The notes under the pieces were generated by a model. The model ran no database searches, had not been told where the DNA came from, and worked only from the letters and a program-made list of their open reading frames with translations. This document shows, piece after piece, positions 30,365-42,524 of a stretch of 64,000 nt of DNA (position 1 is its first letter; the number at the start of each line of letters is the position of its first letter). The position numbers and the translations under genes were made by a program. Source of the stretch: Carposina sasakii (lineage: Eukaryota; Arthropoda; Insecta; Lepidoptera; Carposinidae); NCBI GenBank assembly GCA_014607495.2, contig CP053150.1, forward strand, positions 7,212,495-7,276,494, in the 5' to 3' direction.

Positions 30365-32384
30365 AGTTGCAAACGTATTTTTAGGTACCATAACCCAATG
30401 ATACACTATATCATTGTAGTAACCTCGAACTTCAATCACACTCTACTGTGGAGTAAAGGAGGTGGTCTACTGGTTCTTTAGCCAAAACCTAGCGATGATG
30501 GTAACATTATATTCTAGTTATGATATTTACCACATCTTGGCTGTTGGCTTTTAGGAGCAGGCTAACCTACATATTTTGACTAAGGTGTAGTTATTTTGAA
30601 GTTAGGCCTTGTAGAGTTAGGACGTGTGGAATTAGAAACTGTGTTATGATATTGAATTTATACACACTAAGTGAGTTAAGTGTTACTATGATTATCTGAT
30701 ATCTAATCCAATCTAAGATTCTTTTATAAATATGTATATTTCTTCTTCCAAGCAATGACACTTCACGGTGTATAACTGTCTAGCAGCTCTCCTGGATTTC
30801 GTCTTTAGGCGACCTTAACTCTTATTAGCTCCATGTTGGTGGCTATTAAGCCCCGAATCGCCAACTTATGCCTGACAGATCGTAACAAATCGCACCTTGG
30901 GGTGGTGACCGTTGCCAATGCAAAAGCTTTGCGATTTAATATTTTAGGTTGTTTAAATTCACCTCCATTTTTTGTTTGGTGGCGGTTTCATTTTGGGGTG
31001 CGAACATAGAAAGTAACATATAAAACGACCATCGACAAACAAGTTGTTAATGCTTTCATGTCGAATAAAAGATTTTACTTATCTTATTCTACTTACTCTA
31101 CATGAGCTTTTTGATGGTGCGAGTCACATTGTCTTATCTTGGCAACATTTTACATGAAAATGTTTTTGGTGGGATATAATAATCGTTAACAAGTTTAGAT
31201 GTCCAAAGAACAGATAAAAGCAATGTGAGATGAAAGGACTTGCACTACATAAAATGTGTTATACTATCGAATATCAGGCGTATGCTGGCATATTACCAAA
31301 TAACTTTGATTTAACCTTGAATTCCTTTCAGGAGGGCAGATTGAAATATAGCCTTGTTTTGTATAGAAAAATGGTAATTCTTCGCTCCCTTCCAATTCGA
31401 ATCCTATTTAATCCAAAGTAAAGTTTTAAATACTAAACTGCTAACTGCTAAATGTTTATGCTAAAAGTTGATGATAATGATGATGTGCTTTCTCACAATA
31501 TTTTTGATGAGAATATAATTTTCATTGCCTGTTGCCTACCCCGTAAGGGATAGAGGCGTGATTATATGTATGTATGTATAATTTTCATGAATTTACTGCA
31601 GGCAAATATTAACACAGATACTCAGTGACACTTCATCTAAGCAGAGACTAGTACAAAAGTTGCAAACACTTCATAATAACGAAAAAAAAACAAACAGTCA
31701 TTCTCTATAATACGAGGCACAATAAAGAAATTGCTTAAAACTGTGTCGCGAACAGAAAAGGGGACACGAAACTAAAATAATATGGCTAAGCTTCTTTCCT
31801 CACAAATGTATTATTCAGGCGTAAACAGTATGTGGGATGTATATTCGCGAATGAAGTTCTGTACCGCACAAAGGTAAAAGAACGCATAATATACATATAG
31901 GTCACACAGATATCTTTTAGGCTCCAACTAAGTTAATAAATGAATTCAGATAAAATTGAAATGTAGGTTATTATTTAAAAACTTCGTTTAGTAAAACTAG
32001 CCGCAACAAAAATCCATGACGTCACAGTATCCATAGTCTATCCTGCTAAAATTACATAACAATCATGGAACCTTTCAAAATTTCGAATTCTAATTATTCG
32101 AACAAAAGCCGAAAACAAGGAAATTAAATTTAGCCAACCGCTTACCCGACTGCGCGAGGGTGCGAGAGCTGCTTTTAATCAGGGCTCGCATGACCTATAA
32201 ATCTCTCCCGATATCTCTATTGTGAGTTAAGGCTCCGGCTGTTCTGTCATGAAAAGAATATTTGTCATAAAAATTGAGTATTATGCAAATGAGTAGGTAA
32301 TACGTGATATATACTTTTATGTTGATACAATAAATACACAGTTATTCGGTATATAATTTGTTGGTATTTAAATTATTAAATACC
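30365..32384. other. catulin intron, AT-rich, nothing coding
   Basis: Unique-looking DNA with one common moth microsatellite-linked repeat (ccccgtaagggatagaggcg near 31538). Confidence 0.4.
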
Positions 32385-32485
32385 TGTCCCCGCTTTGCTA
32401 AACGTGGCCCTCAGCCACTTCTTCTTTCTTCTTTATGACCCTGCAGATCTGGCTATCCCATTTGGGGAACACAGCCGTTTGTATG
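32385..32485 (+). repeat. short interspersed repeat, best copy of a family
   Basis: Reads ctttgctaaacgtggccctc...tttatgaccctgcagatctg...tttggggaacacagccgt. Diverged relatives occur near 9785, 10300, 19500, 43110 and 57110, all sharing a gcagttctggctaccc-like core. The family looks SINE-like, but no promoter box is visible. Confidence 0.45.
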
Positions 32486-32489
32486 TAAC

Positions 32490-34690
32490 CTGTTGGTGTG
32501 TAGTCATCATAATATTAAGATAAATACATGTTCAGCGTAATGCCATATGATACAATTATTTAGTTGGTATATTTGATCCAGAAATATATTATAAAAGATA
32601 CGTAAACCTACGAGAAAATTCCATTTAAGGAAGAAAAATTTTCAGTTCCTGAAATAAGATACCTAAAACGTATAGTCAAGTAAGATGTCTTGGCAACTCA
32701 GTTAGCACTTTGAAAGGGCAATGCCGCGTGAGAGCTAATAAAAACTTTAGCATCTTCCTTGAACTGCATTTAATACTACTGCCTCCCAGCTACGGCAAAG
32801 GAAGAAAATTTAATAAAATCACTAAAGTAAAATGGACAGAAGTGTAGAATATTTGTCAGTCAGTGTGCCAAAGGGCCTTAATTTAAGTTCGCATCTATTG
32901 CGACGTTTCACTTCGTCCTTTGTACGAGTAGAGCCTTCTGACTCGCTGTAATTATTCCTATGTACTGAACAGTTGGCAACACATCTATCTACTCCAAAGA
33001 TCTCACCATATATTTGAACATGCCTAAATTCGAGATGGAAAGTGGAACTGGATTGTTGCGTAATCTTCACACAAACGTATACGTGAGTTCTTTGTCTCCC
33101 TTGATTTGTGGAACATGCTAAGTTGGGACATATAAGTATAAATAAGAATGGGCATGTGTTGAAATTAAACTCTGGTATGGGACAGAAAATTCAATTATAT
33201 TTTTTTATATGTAGTTTAGTTTATAGCGCTACAAGTATCGTCTTTTTTAAGGGCATCATTATACTTAGTGGGCCTAGAAAATCTTTATCTAAGTATATAG
33301 GTACGAAATCAATTGGCAATAAAGGTTATGAATTAATTTAGATATCCTTTTATCCGATAAAAATTAACGAAACAATGAAATACGTTTCCAAACCTGAAAT
33401 ATGGTTATGCATAATAACTATTCACAACTAGGGAAAATTTTGCCTAAGCTGTGTTATTAAGGTAAATTATGACTTTACCGTTTTCTAAAGCCCTCAGAAA
33501 TTTATGTCAACAGTCTGACCCGAATTTTAATGCTTAAGCGTTATTACCGGCTCCAGCATGGTCGCAAACAAAAGGCACAAACAATGGCTTCCACCCTTCA
33601 GACACGTTCGATTCACTCATTTCAATATTGGCCCAATAAATTCTAGTTTCAGTACTTTCGACACGGCAACTAAATTATATAGGGCCTAGATTTTTCTTTC
33701 TAGGGCTTGTGATGTATTTGCACCTTAATTCTTCGGAAGCATGCGAATAAATAGTGCCATGAATTAATGGTGGCATTTTTCTTTTACGGTGTACCTAATC
33801 TTTATGGCTATGAAAGAAATTAATTGGATAAGGGTCGGATGGATAATGCATGCTAGTTTATTATTTGTAGATTTACGCACACATAACCTGGGATTATGAT
33901 GGTTTATACTCACTTCTTCGTACTTCCAATTATATTTATGTAAATTTTCATAAAGCGTAACAAACAAACTTACTTTAGAATTTATAATATTAGGTAGTTG
34001 GGATTAGGTACTTACATGTTCACAAACTGGCTTTTATGATAACCTGTCACAGTAGAGACTGAAATAGCTGTTGACCATACAGCATTAGATCCACATGGAA
34101 ATGGCTTAATAGAAAACAAAACACGTATCTTTCAAGGATATAAATGATAAAACTAATGCGTGCTACAAAATACGTATTATTTGGCTGTGTTTGTGACCTA
34201 TAAATGCTTATCCTCAAATCTCTTTTTGTAGAGTAAATCACTTTTCTTTTATTTCGTTTTTATGAGGTCAGTTTTATAGGCACTGGAATTAGTGGCCATA
34301 TCCATAAACTATGTCATGTTTCTCGTTTAGGTGTATTTGTACATCTTCTATAATAAATAGCGTAATTACTTTCATATACTCAGTATCACATATAAACAAA
34401 AAAATCAAAAAGGCATTAGCTTATCACTTCAGCCTTTTGCTTATCTCTTCAGTTTCATATAGAAATGAAGTCAGTCTTCTCCTTTTCTTTCTCTAAAATC
34501 TACGGAAATTTCTGTCAAAACAATTATAATTAATGGGTCTGCAACATGGGGCATGGACTGTCAGCGAAAAATTTAATATCGCGACAAAAACAAGAGAAAT
34601 TGCCATTTTCTTTACATCACAGTGCCTATCAATCACAGATATCAGATTAGCTTAGACAGCTGTGGGCTAGGCCGATAATAATAGGAGTGA
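32490..34690. other. catulin intron, AT-rich, nothing recognised
   Basis: No exon, repeat copy or RNA gene recognised. Open frames are short and have AT-driven composition. Confidence 0.4.
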
Positions 34691-34691
34691 C

Positions 34692-34999
34692 CAGGGGTCT
34701 ACTCTGAAGTGACGATAAATGAAGTATCGGCCGAATATCGAGGTGTTTCCTACTACGAACTTCTTTCGATCGGATCAGTCGCGCCGTTTTTTCATTCGGT
34801 CCGATCGAACTCTATTTGACAGGTATAAGGCTAGATAATAGAAAGCTTATAATATTAGTCAATGTGAATTATTCTCTATGGTTCTGAATGAGTTGTGAAC
34901 ATCCGAAGCAATTTCGTAGTAGGGTCAAAGGCTTCTATTCGGTCGGGCTTCGGTCGGACCGATAGATTCGAAAGCGGCATTTCAGTGTAGACCCCCTGA
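34692..34999. mobile_element. MITE with TCGGTCCGA-rich interior
   Basis: Terminal inverted repeats caggggtctactctgaa and ttcagtgtagaccccctg. The interior arms carry cggtccgatcgaa/cggtcggaccga words and tcctactacgaa / ttcgtagtaggg. About 308 bp. Confidence 0.65.
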
Positions 35000-35789
35000 G
35001 TAAACAGCTTTCAGATCGAAAATTGATTTGTTTTATGAGCAAAATAACTGCATAGTGAAAATACTTTTCTTCGCTATTCTCTATATTTTACTAAATAGGC
35101 TCCCTGACAAAGTAAAGACATATTATAAATGTCATTTCCGAGCAAGTTTAGCTTCAATATCAATAGAAATTGAAGTTAAAATGATAACTTCATGCTATTT
35201 TATACTATAACAAAGGGTATTCCAGTCTTGTGACATTGTTTGATTGGTAATTAGTGAAATTAAATTATAACCAAACCCATTTCGCTTGGGAAACATTGTG
35301 CTTACATTTTCATATCAAATCAAGGCAAAAACAAAAATGGAATCGATATTTCAATAAATATAAAATTGTTTTTATTCTGCTAATAAAACAATGACAATAG
35401 AATCAACTAGCTTTTATATAAAATTGAAAAACCTAGTCCTTTCCACACGAAAACCCCATTCAATGGAACGCAATAAATTTTTCAGACCAGGTCGCGGTGT
35501 CCAACACAGGCCGCATAACAAGATTATCCGGGATTGAAACAAATCTAATAAATCGAAGGTGCCGGCTGGCCTTGCCGCACCCTTCCACCACCTTCGCTTT
35601 TGCTAAGGGATGACACTGTGATTGGCCACTCATCCATTCGTTTGGTGAAACAATTCGTGAAAACGCCGGAACTACATTGGCACTCCTGCGTGTTTTGGTA
35701 TCTACTTTATCTATTGTTTAGTATTTTATTGTAAGTAGCACTAGGTACCTATCTACAAGTAGAAATCAAAACACCTTAACACGAATGCA

Positions 35790-36021
35790 ATATGAAGGTC
35801 CCCGTTCGGGTTATGTTACATCTCGCCCACGCATATTATTTATGTAAATATACAATATTGCCGAAATATCCCTTTAGTTTTAAAAAGGATACATCTGATC
35901 CGACCTTCCAATCTGATTCGGGTGAAGCTACCTAAGCACATTTTTAAAAGAGGACCTTTGACCCGCAGGCCAGTTTTTACGTGGGCGAGATGTACCATAA
36001 CCCGAACGGGGACCTTCATAT
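35790..36021. mobile_element. foldback element, 42-bp inverted repeats (41/42)
   Basis: The left arm (35790-35831) begins atatgaaggtccccgttcgg. The right arm (35980-36021) is its complement with one mismatch. The spacer is 148 bp and unique in this window. Confidence 0.7.
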
Positions 36022-36029
36022 GCCTAATG

Positions 36030-38440
36030 GTCATGCTGTTTGGTAGATACCAGTTGCATTTTTTAAATTCACCTAGAGGTCCTACCTTGGGTAGCCCTGT
36101 AAGTACTATTGAGTCGCACTTACATCCAATTTAATCCAAATTTATGCTACAGTTATACAACCAAGCAGAGCCAATGTTCGAATCCAATTTCTAGCAGTAT
36201 GGATTTCAAAGCAGCTAATGGGTTGCCCGCTCTAGTTTTTATGTAATAACATAGACCGCTATCGTCAATATAAAAGTAATTTTCAGAAAATTCGACATGA
36301 TGCGTGCATTTTCGCTGATAGTCCCATCGTTATTTGCGCCTGGCAGCGGATATTGTACATTTCCCGTATCACTTCCTCCCGTGCATGTTTACCTTGTGAG
36401 GCCTCGGTCATTCATAACATAACAGGCTATTCTTGCCACTCCATTACGAACGTTAACAATAAATATCTGACCCGCCCTACACCTTTGTGGGAACACTTCC
36501 TACTGGCTGTCTAGAAATAATATTAACACGAGGTAAAGTTGAAAACCTGGAACAGAATTGGCGCGAGTTAAAAAACAGACGCAGTTAAAAGTTACGTAAA
36601 TGAAATAAAACTTATAATAAACAAGTTTTTAACAATTGAACTTCTCTGTGAGTTAGTTTATTTAGCTTGTTAACATAAGCTATATTTTATGATGTGAAAA
36701 ATTTCAACTGTGAATCTCATTTTAACTCACGTTGATGGAATTCATATTTTAACTGCATACTACAAATGTCTATATAAAATACAACAAAACCTATTGAAGT
36801 AAACGATCCGACGTCGAGTTTATTTAACCATTACTTTTTTCATAAAACTATAACTAACATCGAGCACTGTCTTCCCCCTACTTACATTTCAACCTTTCAC
36901 AACAACATACAATTTCTCCTAATATCGGCGAGTGTAAGTCTTGCCTACAAATCTACATTTCTCTACACAACAGATGACGGCAAAGGTATTGCGGAATACA
37001 AATGCACAATCCTACCCTTACCATGTGCGGTCGCACTAAAGTTTAAATTACCATAGCAAAACTGCCGTGAATCCAGCACAATGTTTGCTAGCAGGAAATT
37101 CTTTCCATGGCAAGTAGCACTGTTTTATTGTTGTTCTCTCACGCATGAGGTGAATGAAACAGCCCACCTGTTCAGTTTTATGTCCCGCTTGTGGTCGAGT
37201 GGAGTTTGCCTTGTCGGCTTTGCTTAATGCTCTGGGTTAGTTTATGTAAATTATGCGCACTTTTGCTGTGATTAAAATTGACATTTGATTACATCTTTCT
37301 TTATGACATTTTTCGTATGAACTCCAGTATATGAGTTTTTTGGCACGGCCATTTAGATACCTGACGCACAGAACTGAAGAACAAATATTGGTTTAGTTAC
37401 TAAAATTTTATAATTAAAAGTCCTCATCACCTCAATTCACAGTCAATCTAAACTATTAAATGTTCTAAATCCAATCAATTTACGTTATCGTAAAATGCTA
37501 ACTTTTCTACCTTTTTAATATACAACAATTTATAGATCCTTGGGGTTCGGCAATATATATTTACAGATGTACCGATTTAGGTGTATCGCGCTTCCGCCGC
37601 GCCGGTGTCATAAACAGGAAGTTCTGAAAGTTTTATTGGGTAACTGTTCTCCTAACACCACTTTTAGCTTCGAAGAGAGTATCTACTTGCCAGATAACTT
37701 TCCCATCAGGGATTATGCTACTCGCTAATCCTTTTCTCGGAGATTTCTGATATTGCGAGCATATTTTCTACGACAAAATGTTATCATCCATGACTATCCT
37801 TACTTCCTGGAAAATTGAATATTGATCGACAGTTCCCTATTTTTCTTTTTTCACAATATAAAGCCAAATATTTTTTTCATAAATAGTTTCATAATAAAAT
37901 TATGTACTTATCGACCATTTTGTTATCTTTTATCATGCAACAATATCATTGGCGACCCCATACCATTCCATCAATGAATCTGTGACGCTTATACCACGTT
38001 CTAAGTTTATGCAAAACTCCGAATAAAAATGAAACGAAACCAACGACGCGTGAGTGCCCGATAAAGACGCCCACGGATCCATGAAATCCACTTCAAGCAA
38101 AAAGCAACCTTACCCACCTAAATTTAAATACCGAAGTTGTATGAATCAGTTAGAACACTCTATTTATTCTCTACCGTAAAACCTTTTTGAAATCAGTGTG
38201 CAAAATCAAATGTGAATAGAAAAAATAAAATTATTTTTCAATATTAAGAGCATTTTACATGTGACTGAACGTGACTCCATCTGACATGGTTAGTTTTATT
38301 ACGGAACAGAGGAAAAGACAATATAAAAATTTGTACTTACATGTAGTCCGTAATGAATGTTTCGAAATATATAATTTTGGCGCCTAATCTGATCAAGCGA
38401 CACAGAGTACTTTATCATAATGCTTATATACGAAATTCAG
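36030..38440. other. catulin intron, unique non-coding DNA
   Basis: No repeat recognised. Moderately GC-rich patches near 36300-36480 and 37560-37735 stand out against the AT background. The latter holds an open frame of 62 codons that resembles nothing I know. Confidence 0.35.
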
Positions 38441-38447
38441 AATATAA

Positions 38448-38590
38448 GTATTGCAGTCCACTGCTGGACGTAGGCCTCCTCCAGGGCATGCCACAAGACT
38501 GCCATGGGGGGTATTTGCCCATAGTCATCACGCTGGGCAGGCGGGTTGGTGACCGCAGTTTGTATTTTGGACTATGTTGTCAACAAAATA
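38448..38590 (-). mobile_element. interspersed retroelement 3' tail (QQWTAIG-type family)
   Basis: Partial copy of the family at 9449: ttgcagtccactgctggacg, ctgggcaggcgggttggtga and ggactatgttgtcaa in the same order. Confidence 0.55.
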
Positions 38591-38599
38591 TGTATAAAG

Positions 38600-40375
38600 C
38601 TCATTCACAACAAATTATATTTTAGCAGATTATTTACGAGAGACAGCCAGTCTGAAATCTTATTGCAACATAGTATGTTTAGGTTAATTGTGTAAGCTTT
38701 TAGTCCAATTCGTTCTTGCTCACGTTGTGCTAGTGAAAACTGAACAATTGTCGCACTATAAAGGCTGCATACTAGATCCAATTGCAGCATTCGGATATTG
38801 CATTACGGTCATTCTTGGCAACCTAATTTGGAACTCTAAATTAGTTTACCTTTAGTGCCTTAGTAATACGCAAACACGGTTGTTCAGGAGCAATTTCATT
38901 TGCAGCACGGTTTAACATTGTTTGTGCTGAGCTACTAAGTTGAGGCTGTAATGGGGCTCTATTTTAACTTGTTTACTTCTAGGTTAGGTCTAGTAGAGTA
39001 CCTATGTACACGTAACTATGTATATTAGAACTAGTTAGAGCATAGAACTCGAGTCTTACATTCATTAATTCGTATGTACCGTGTTCGTACCGTACTTATG
39101 TATTATTTTTGATAAATTTTGCTCTGCCTACCCCGGCAGGGGCAAGGGATAAAGGCGTGATAATATGTAATTTGGGTGTAATCGCGCCTTATCAAAATGC
39201 AGTTAAATATTTATGTTTAGCGTTAAAGTAATACGTAATACGTAACACAGATAATGTAGTTTCTTTTATTTGATGCTTCTATGAAATTCGAAAAGAGAGT
39301 ATGTACTTATCGAAGGTATAATAAATGTTCTAACTGTTTGTTATCCGAGAATGAGCACGAATGAGAATATTGATGCACTTGATTTACTACCCCTAGTCCA
39401 AGAGTATTACAAATATGAACAAGGAAAAATAAAAATGGCAAATGTGGGGGTTTCAGATAATCAGCCATCAGTTTTTCATAGTGCTCTATGATCGAAACTA
39501 AGTTTATTTAGTTTATTTTATACCAGCTAATTCGCATTTTATACATTTTAGCTTTTCCAAAATTCTTACCAAACAGATGTAAACAGAAACTAAGACATTC
39601 TACAAAGGTACGATATGCTGACCGCCATATTAAAACATCAATGAATAATTTTTAGAGTATCAAATAAAGTTAGATGCATCCCAATTAATCAATCCGAACG
39701 CGCGACGAATTTATAAAAAAAACTGACCCAAAAGCGAGGAGTTCTAATTTACGATCCACAATTTGTTAGGTGTAGTGTCCATAACATTTTATGAGGGTAT
39801 TTCCGAAGCTTCCTCAAGTAGATCCAGGGAGTTGGTAGAGTGATAAGAATGACTATCCAGTTGAATAATGTATTTTCGCTTTTAATTTTGCAGAATTAAT
39901 GTAGGGATCTAACTGAAGAGATGAACTTTATAGTCGAAAAATTGGATAATAAAACATGTTTAATGATAAGCATGAATGAAAAAATTTAGATATTTTTGGT
40001 CCCTTGATAATATATATTTTTATGCTTGTCTGTATTTTTTTAGATCCGCTAGGTGTAAGGTCTAGCTAAATGCACTTTTGAGTAGATACTTAATAATTAT
40101 ATATTTATATAGATTTTCTAATTTATTCACTTTTTACCTACTATTATAATGTAGGTCATAATAAAGCTGCTAATTTATGTATTTTCAAATAAATATATAT
40201 GAATACGGCATCAGCATTCTGCCAAAATTTGCGGATCACATCACCCTGCATATTATTACTGGAGTCTGCACCCTTAAGGCCCTTTATAGCAGATTTGGTG
40301 TCTGGGGCCTTTCATGTGCCGAATAAAGCCTTTTCTGATGGCTTTGCAAAGGTCTTATGATGTCCTCAAAAATTA
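38600..40375. other. catulin intron, AT-rich
   Basis: Holds one short common moth repeat (gctctgcctaccccggcagg near 39121, ggataaaggcgtga). Nothing else recognised. Confidence 0.35.
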
Positions 40376-40379
40376 ACTC

Positions 40380-40712
40380 ATCTATACATATAATAAAAAT
40401 GTAACGGATCGCTGTCTGTACATGGAAGATATATGAGAAAATATATTATAGGAGACCTTTATCATCGCAATAGAACCATAAACGATGATTTTTGGAATTT
40501 TTGTCTGTTTGTCGGTTTGTCTGTGCGTTTGTGCACGCTAATCTCAGAAACGGGTGAACCGATTTCGATGCAGTTTTCAGGAATATATTGTGACAGGTCC
40601 CACTTAACATATAGGCTACTTTTTATCCCGGGAAAATGTTTTTACCCCGGATAATTTCGACATTTTGTTTTTTCTGTAGTCCACGCGGACGGAGTCGCGG
40701 GCGGCCACTTGT
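40380..40712 (+). mobile_element. Helitron-like non-autonomous element in the catulin intron
   Basis: Close copy of 16190-16516, starting tctatacatataataaaaat and ending gcgggcggccacttgt, where the terminal CTAGT is altered to CTTGT. It contains a 73-codon open frame that is conserved only because the element is repeated. Confidence 0.7.
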
Positions 40713-40714
40713 TT

Positions 40715-42340
40715 TAAAACAAATCTTCATTTTACGTATTGACATGTTGAAGATTTATGCGTTTTCTAAATAGCGTACTAACATCACGCTACGCTTACAA
40801 CTTTAACGTACTTACCTAATCTTCAGTGCGTCAGCCGTCAAAATAATAAAATTAATTTAAATATCAAAATAGGCCCTTAAAAAGTAATATATGTAAAATC
40901 ATTGTCTTTCTGTCTAAGTATTTCTTACATCAATTTTCTGAAGAAACACAATACTCGTAGTACCACATATTTGAAAGTCCCGAAATCGATAAGATCTCTC
41001 AGAAGTGTGCAATCATTTGGCCCGTCAAGCACGTCACAAACGTCGAGCTTCTTTATGACGTCACCAAATACAACTTCCCTCTGAAAGGAAGAATTTATTG
41101 AATGTAATACCGACACAGCGGTATCAGTACCTATACATTTTCGGAAACATCTTGTGTGTTTTATTTGTTTGCAAAATTCAATTTGGTAGCATACTTACAC
41201 AGTATCTTACATCTTACAATATCACCAGGAATTCACGAAGAAAACACAGTCTAATTGTTTCTGGCTGTCAAAATATATATATTATAATGACCCTATACAT
41301 TATAAAGAAGAGCCTATCCATAAAGATGCATTTGATTTACTCTTAGGAACATTTGAGTTTAACTTATCGGACTCCAGTTAGAAATTGAAAGGTTAAAAAG
41401 GAAATTCGGTATAATTTTTAAACAGATTTGGCCCAAGAGTATCTTTTCGCTGTGCCAATCGCCAACCCCCCTTGTGTGTTTGCCAACGGAACTGCTTGTT
41501 TTTTATATTTCAATACCGAGGAGACAATTTTGGCTTTGTATTATGTCTTCATGCATCAAGTTTAACCTAGTTAAGTACACTAGTACCAGAGACTAGGTAG
41601 AGCTAGTATTTTTGCTGTATATATTATAATATTTTTACCCTTTGCCATTGCGACTACTTTCGCATATATTTATGGGTTTGTGCATAAAGAAAATGAACCT
41701 TTTGGAAGAGCCTTCATTATACCCAACGCTCCAGCGATTCTTTTGTATTTAAGTACTGTTGTTTGTTAATTTGTTAATTAGTAGTAAAGCTTGGTCACAA
41801 ACGTTACACAATCCATAGCATTTTAAACGAATTTTAAAATTAATCATACTATTACCATTTTATATTAGACCTTAGAAAAACTGTTTACCCAAAATAAAAG
41901 TAATTTTAATCAAAAGTAAAAAATCTGAAAGCTAGTCGAATATTTGTGTTTCTCTGAAGTATTTCCTCTTTGCTCTAATCTGAGCCGTTGCAAAGTGCGG
42001 CAGGTCTATATTTTATTCGTATAAAACGTGTGGACATGCAAGTGGCTGCGTTTATCTTGGCCATATACCTATAATAACGAATTTTAGCCCCCCTGGCACA
42101 TGAAATATGACGGCAGCATGACTCGATACATCCGGCCACATAATGTGCGAAATGAAAGTTTATCGGACTGAAATCAAATTATGCCTGTTGCCGCCACACG
42201 CATTTTCTACATCAAAACTAGAATATTTAGATTATTTAATTTACATGCTAATTTTATCATTGTTTTATAACCAGTGGTCGGAGTAGGTATATTGATTTTA
42301 CATACTTGCGTCATGATATCATAACATGGACATGCATTTT
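40715..42340. other. catulin intron, AT-rich, nothing recognised
   Basis: No exon or repeat copy supported. Confidence 0.35.
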
Positions 42341-42345
42341 TTCCG

Positions 42346-42520
42346 GAATTATAAATAAATATATATTTTTTTATTTATCACAAATTATTTACATTTCATC
42401 CTTATATAAATGTTAGGCACAAAATGTAGAGAACAGTTACAAATAGTTTACGTAAGGAGAACAGAGTTCGTAGTGGTCCCCACACTAGGTCTGGCCTGTA
42501 TCGTGGGGGCCTGAAAATTG
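42346..42520 (-). mobile_element. 3' tail of a non-LTR retrotransposon (partial)
   Basis: On the minus strand it runs ccccacgatacaggccagac, ctagtgtggggaccacta and ends in an AT-rich tail. This resembles the 3' UTR of moth Jockey/CR1-type LINEs as I remember them. No coding part remains. Confidence 0.4.
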
Positions 42521-42524
42521 ATGT

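Noticed and set aside
37540..37728. 62-codon open frame with cysteine-rich start
   Set aside because: No splice context, no recognised family, and length within chance expectation.
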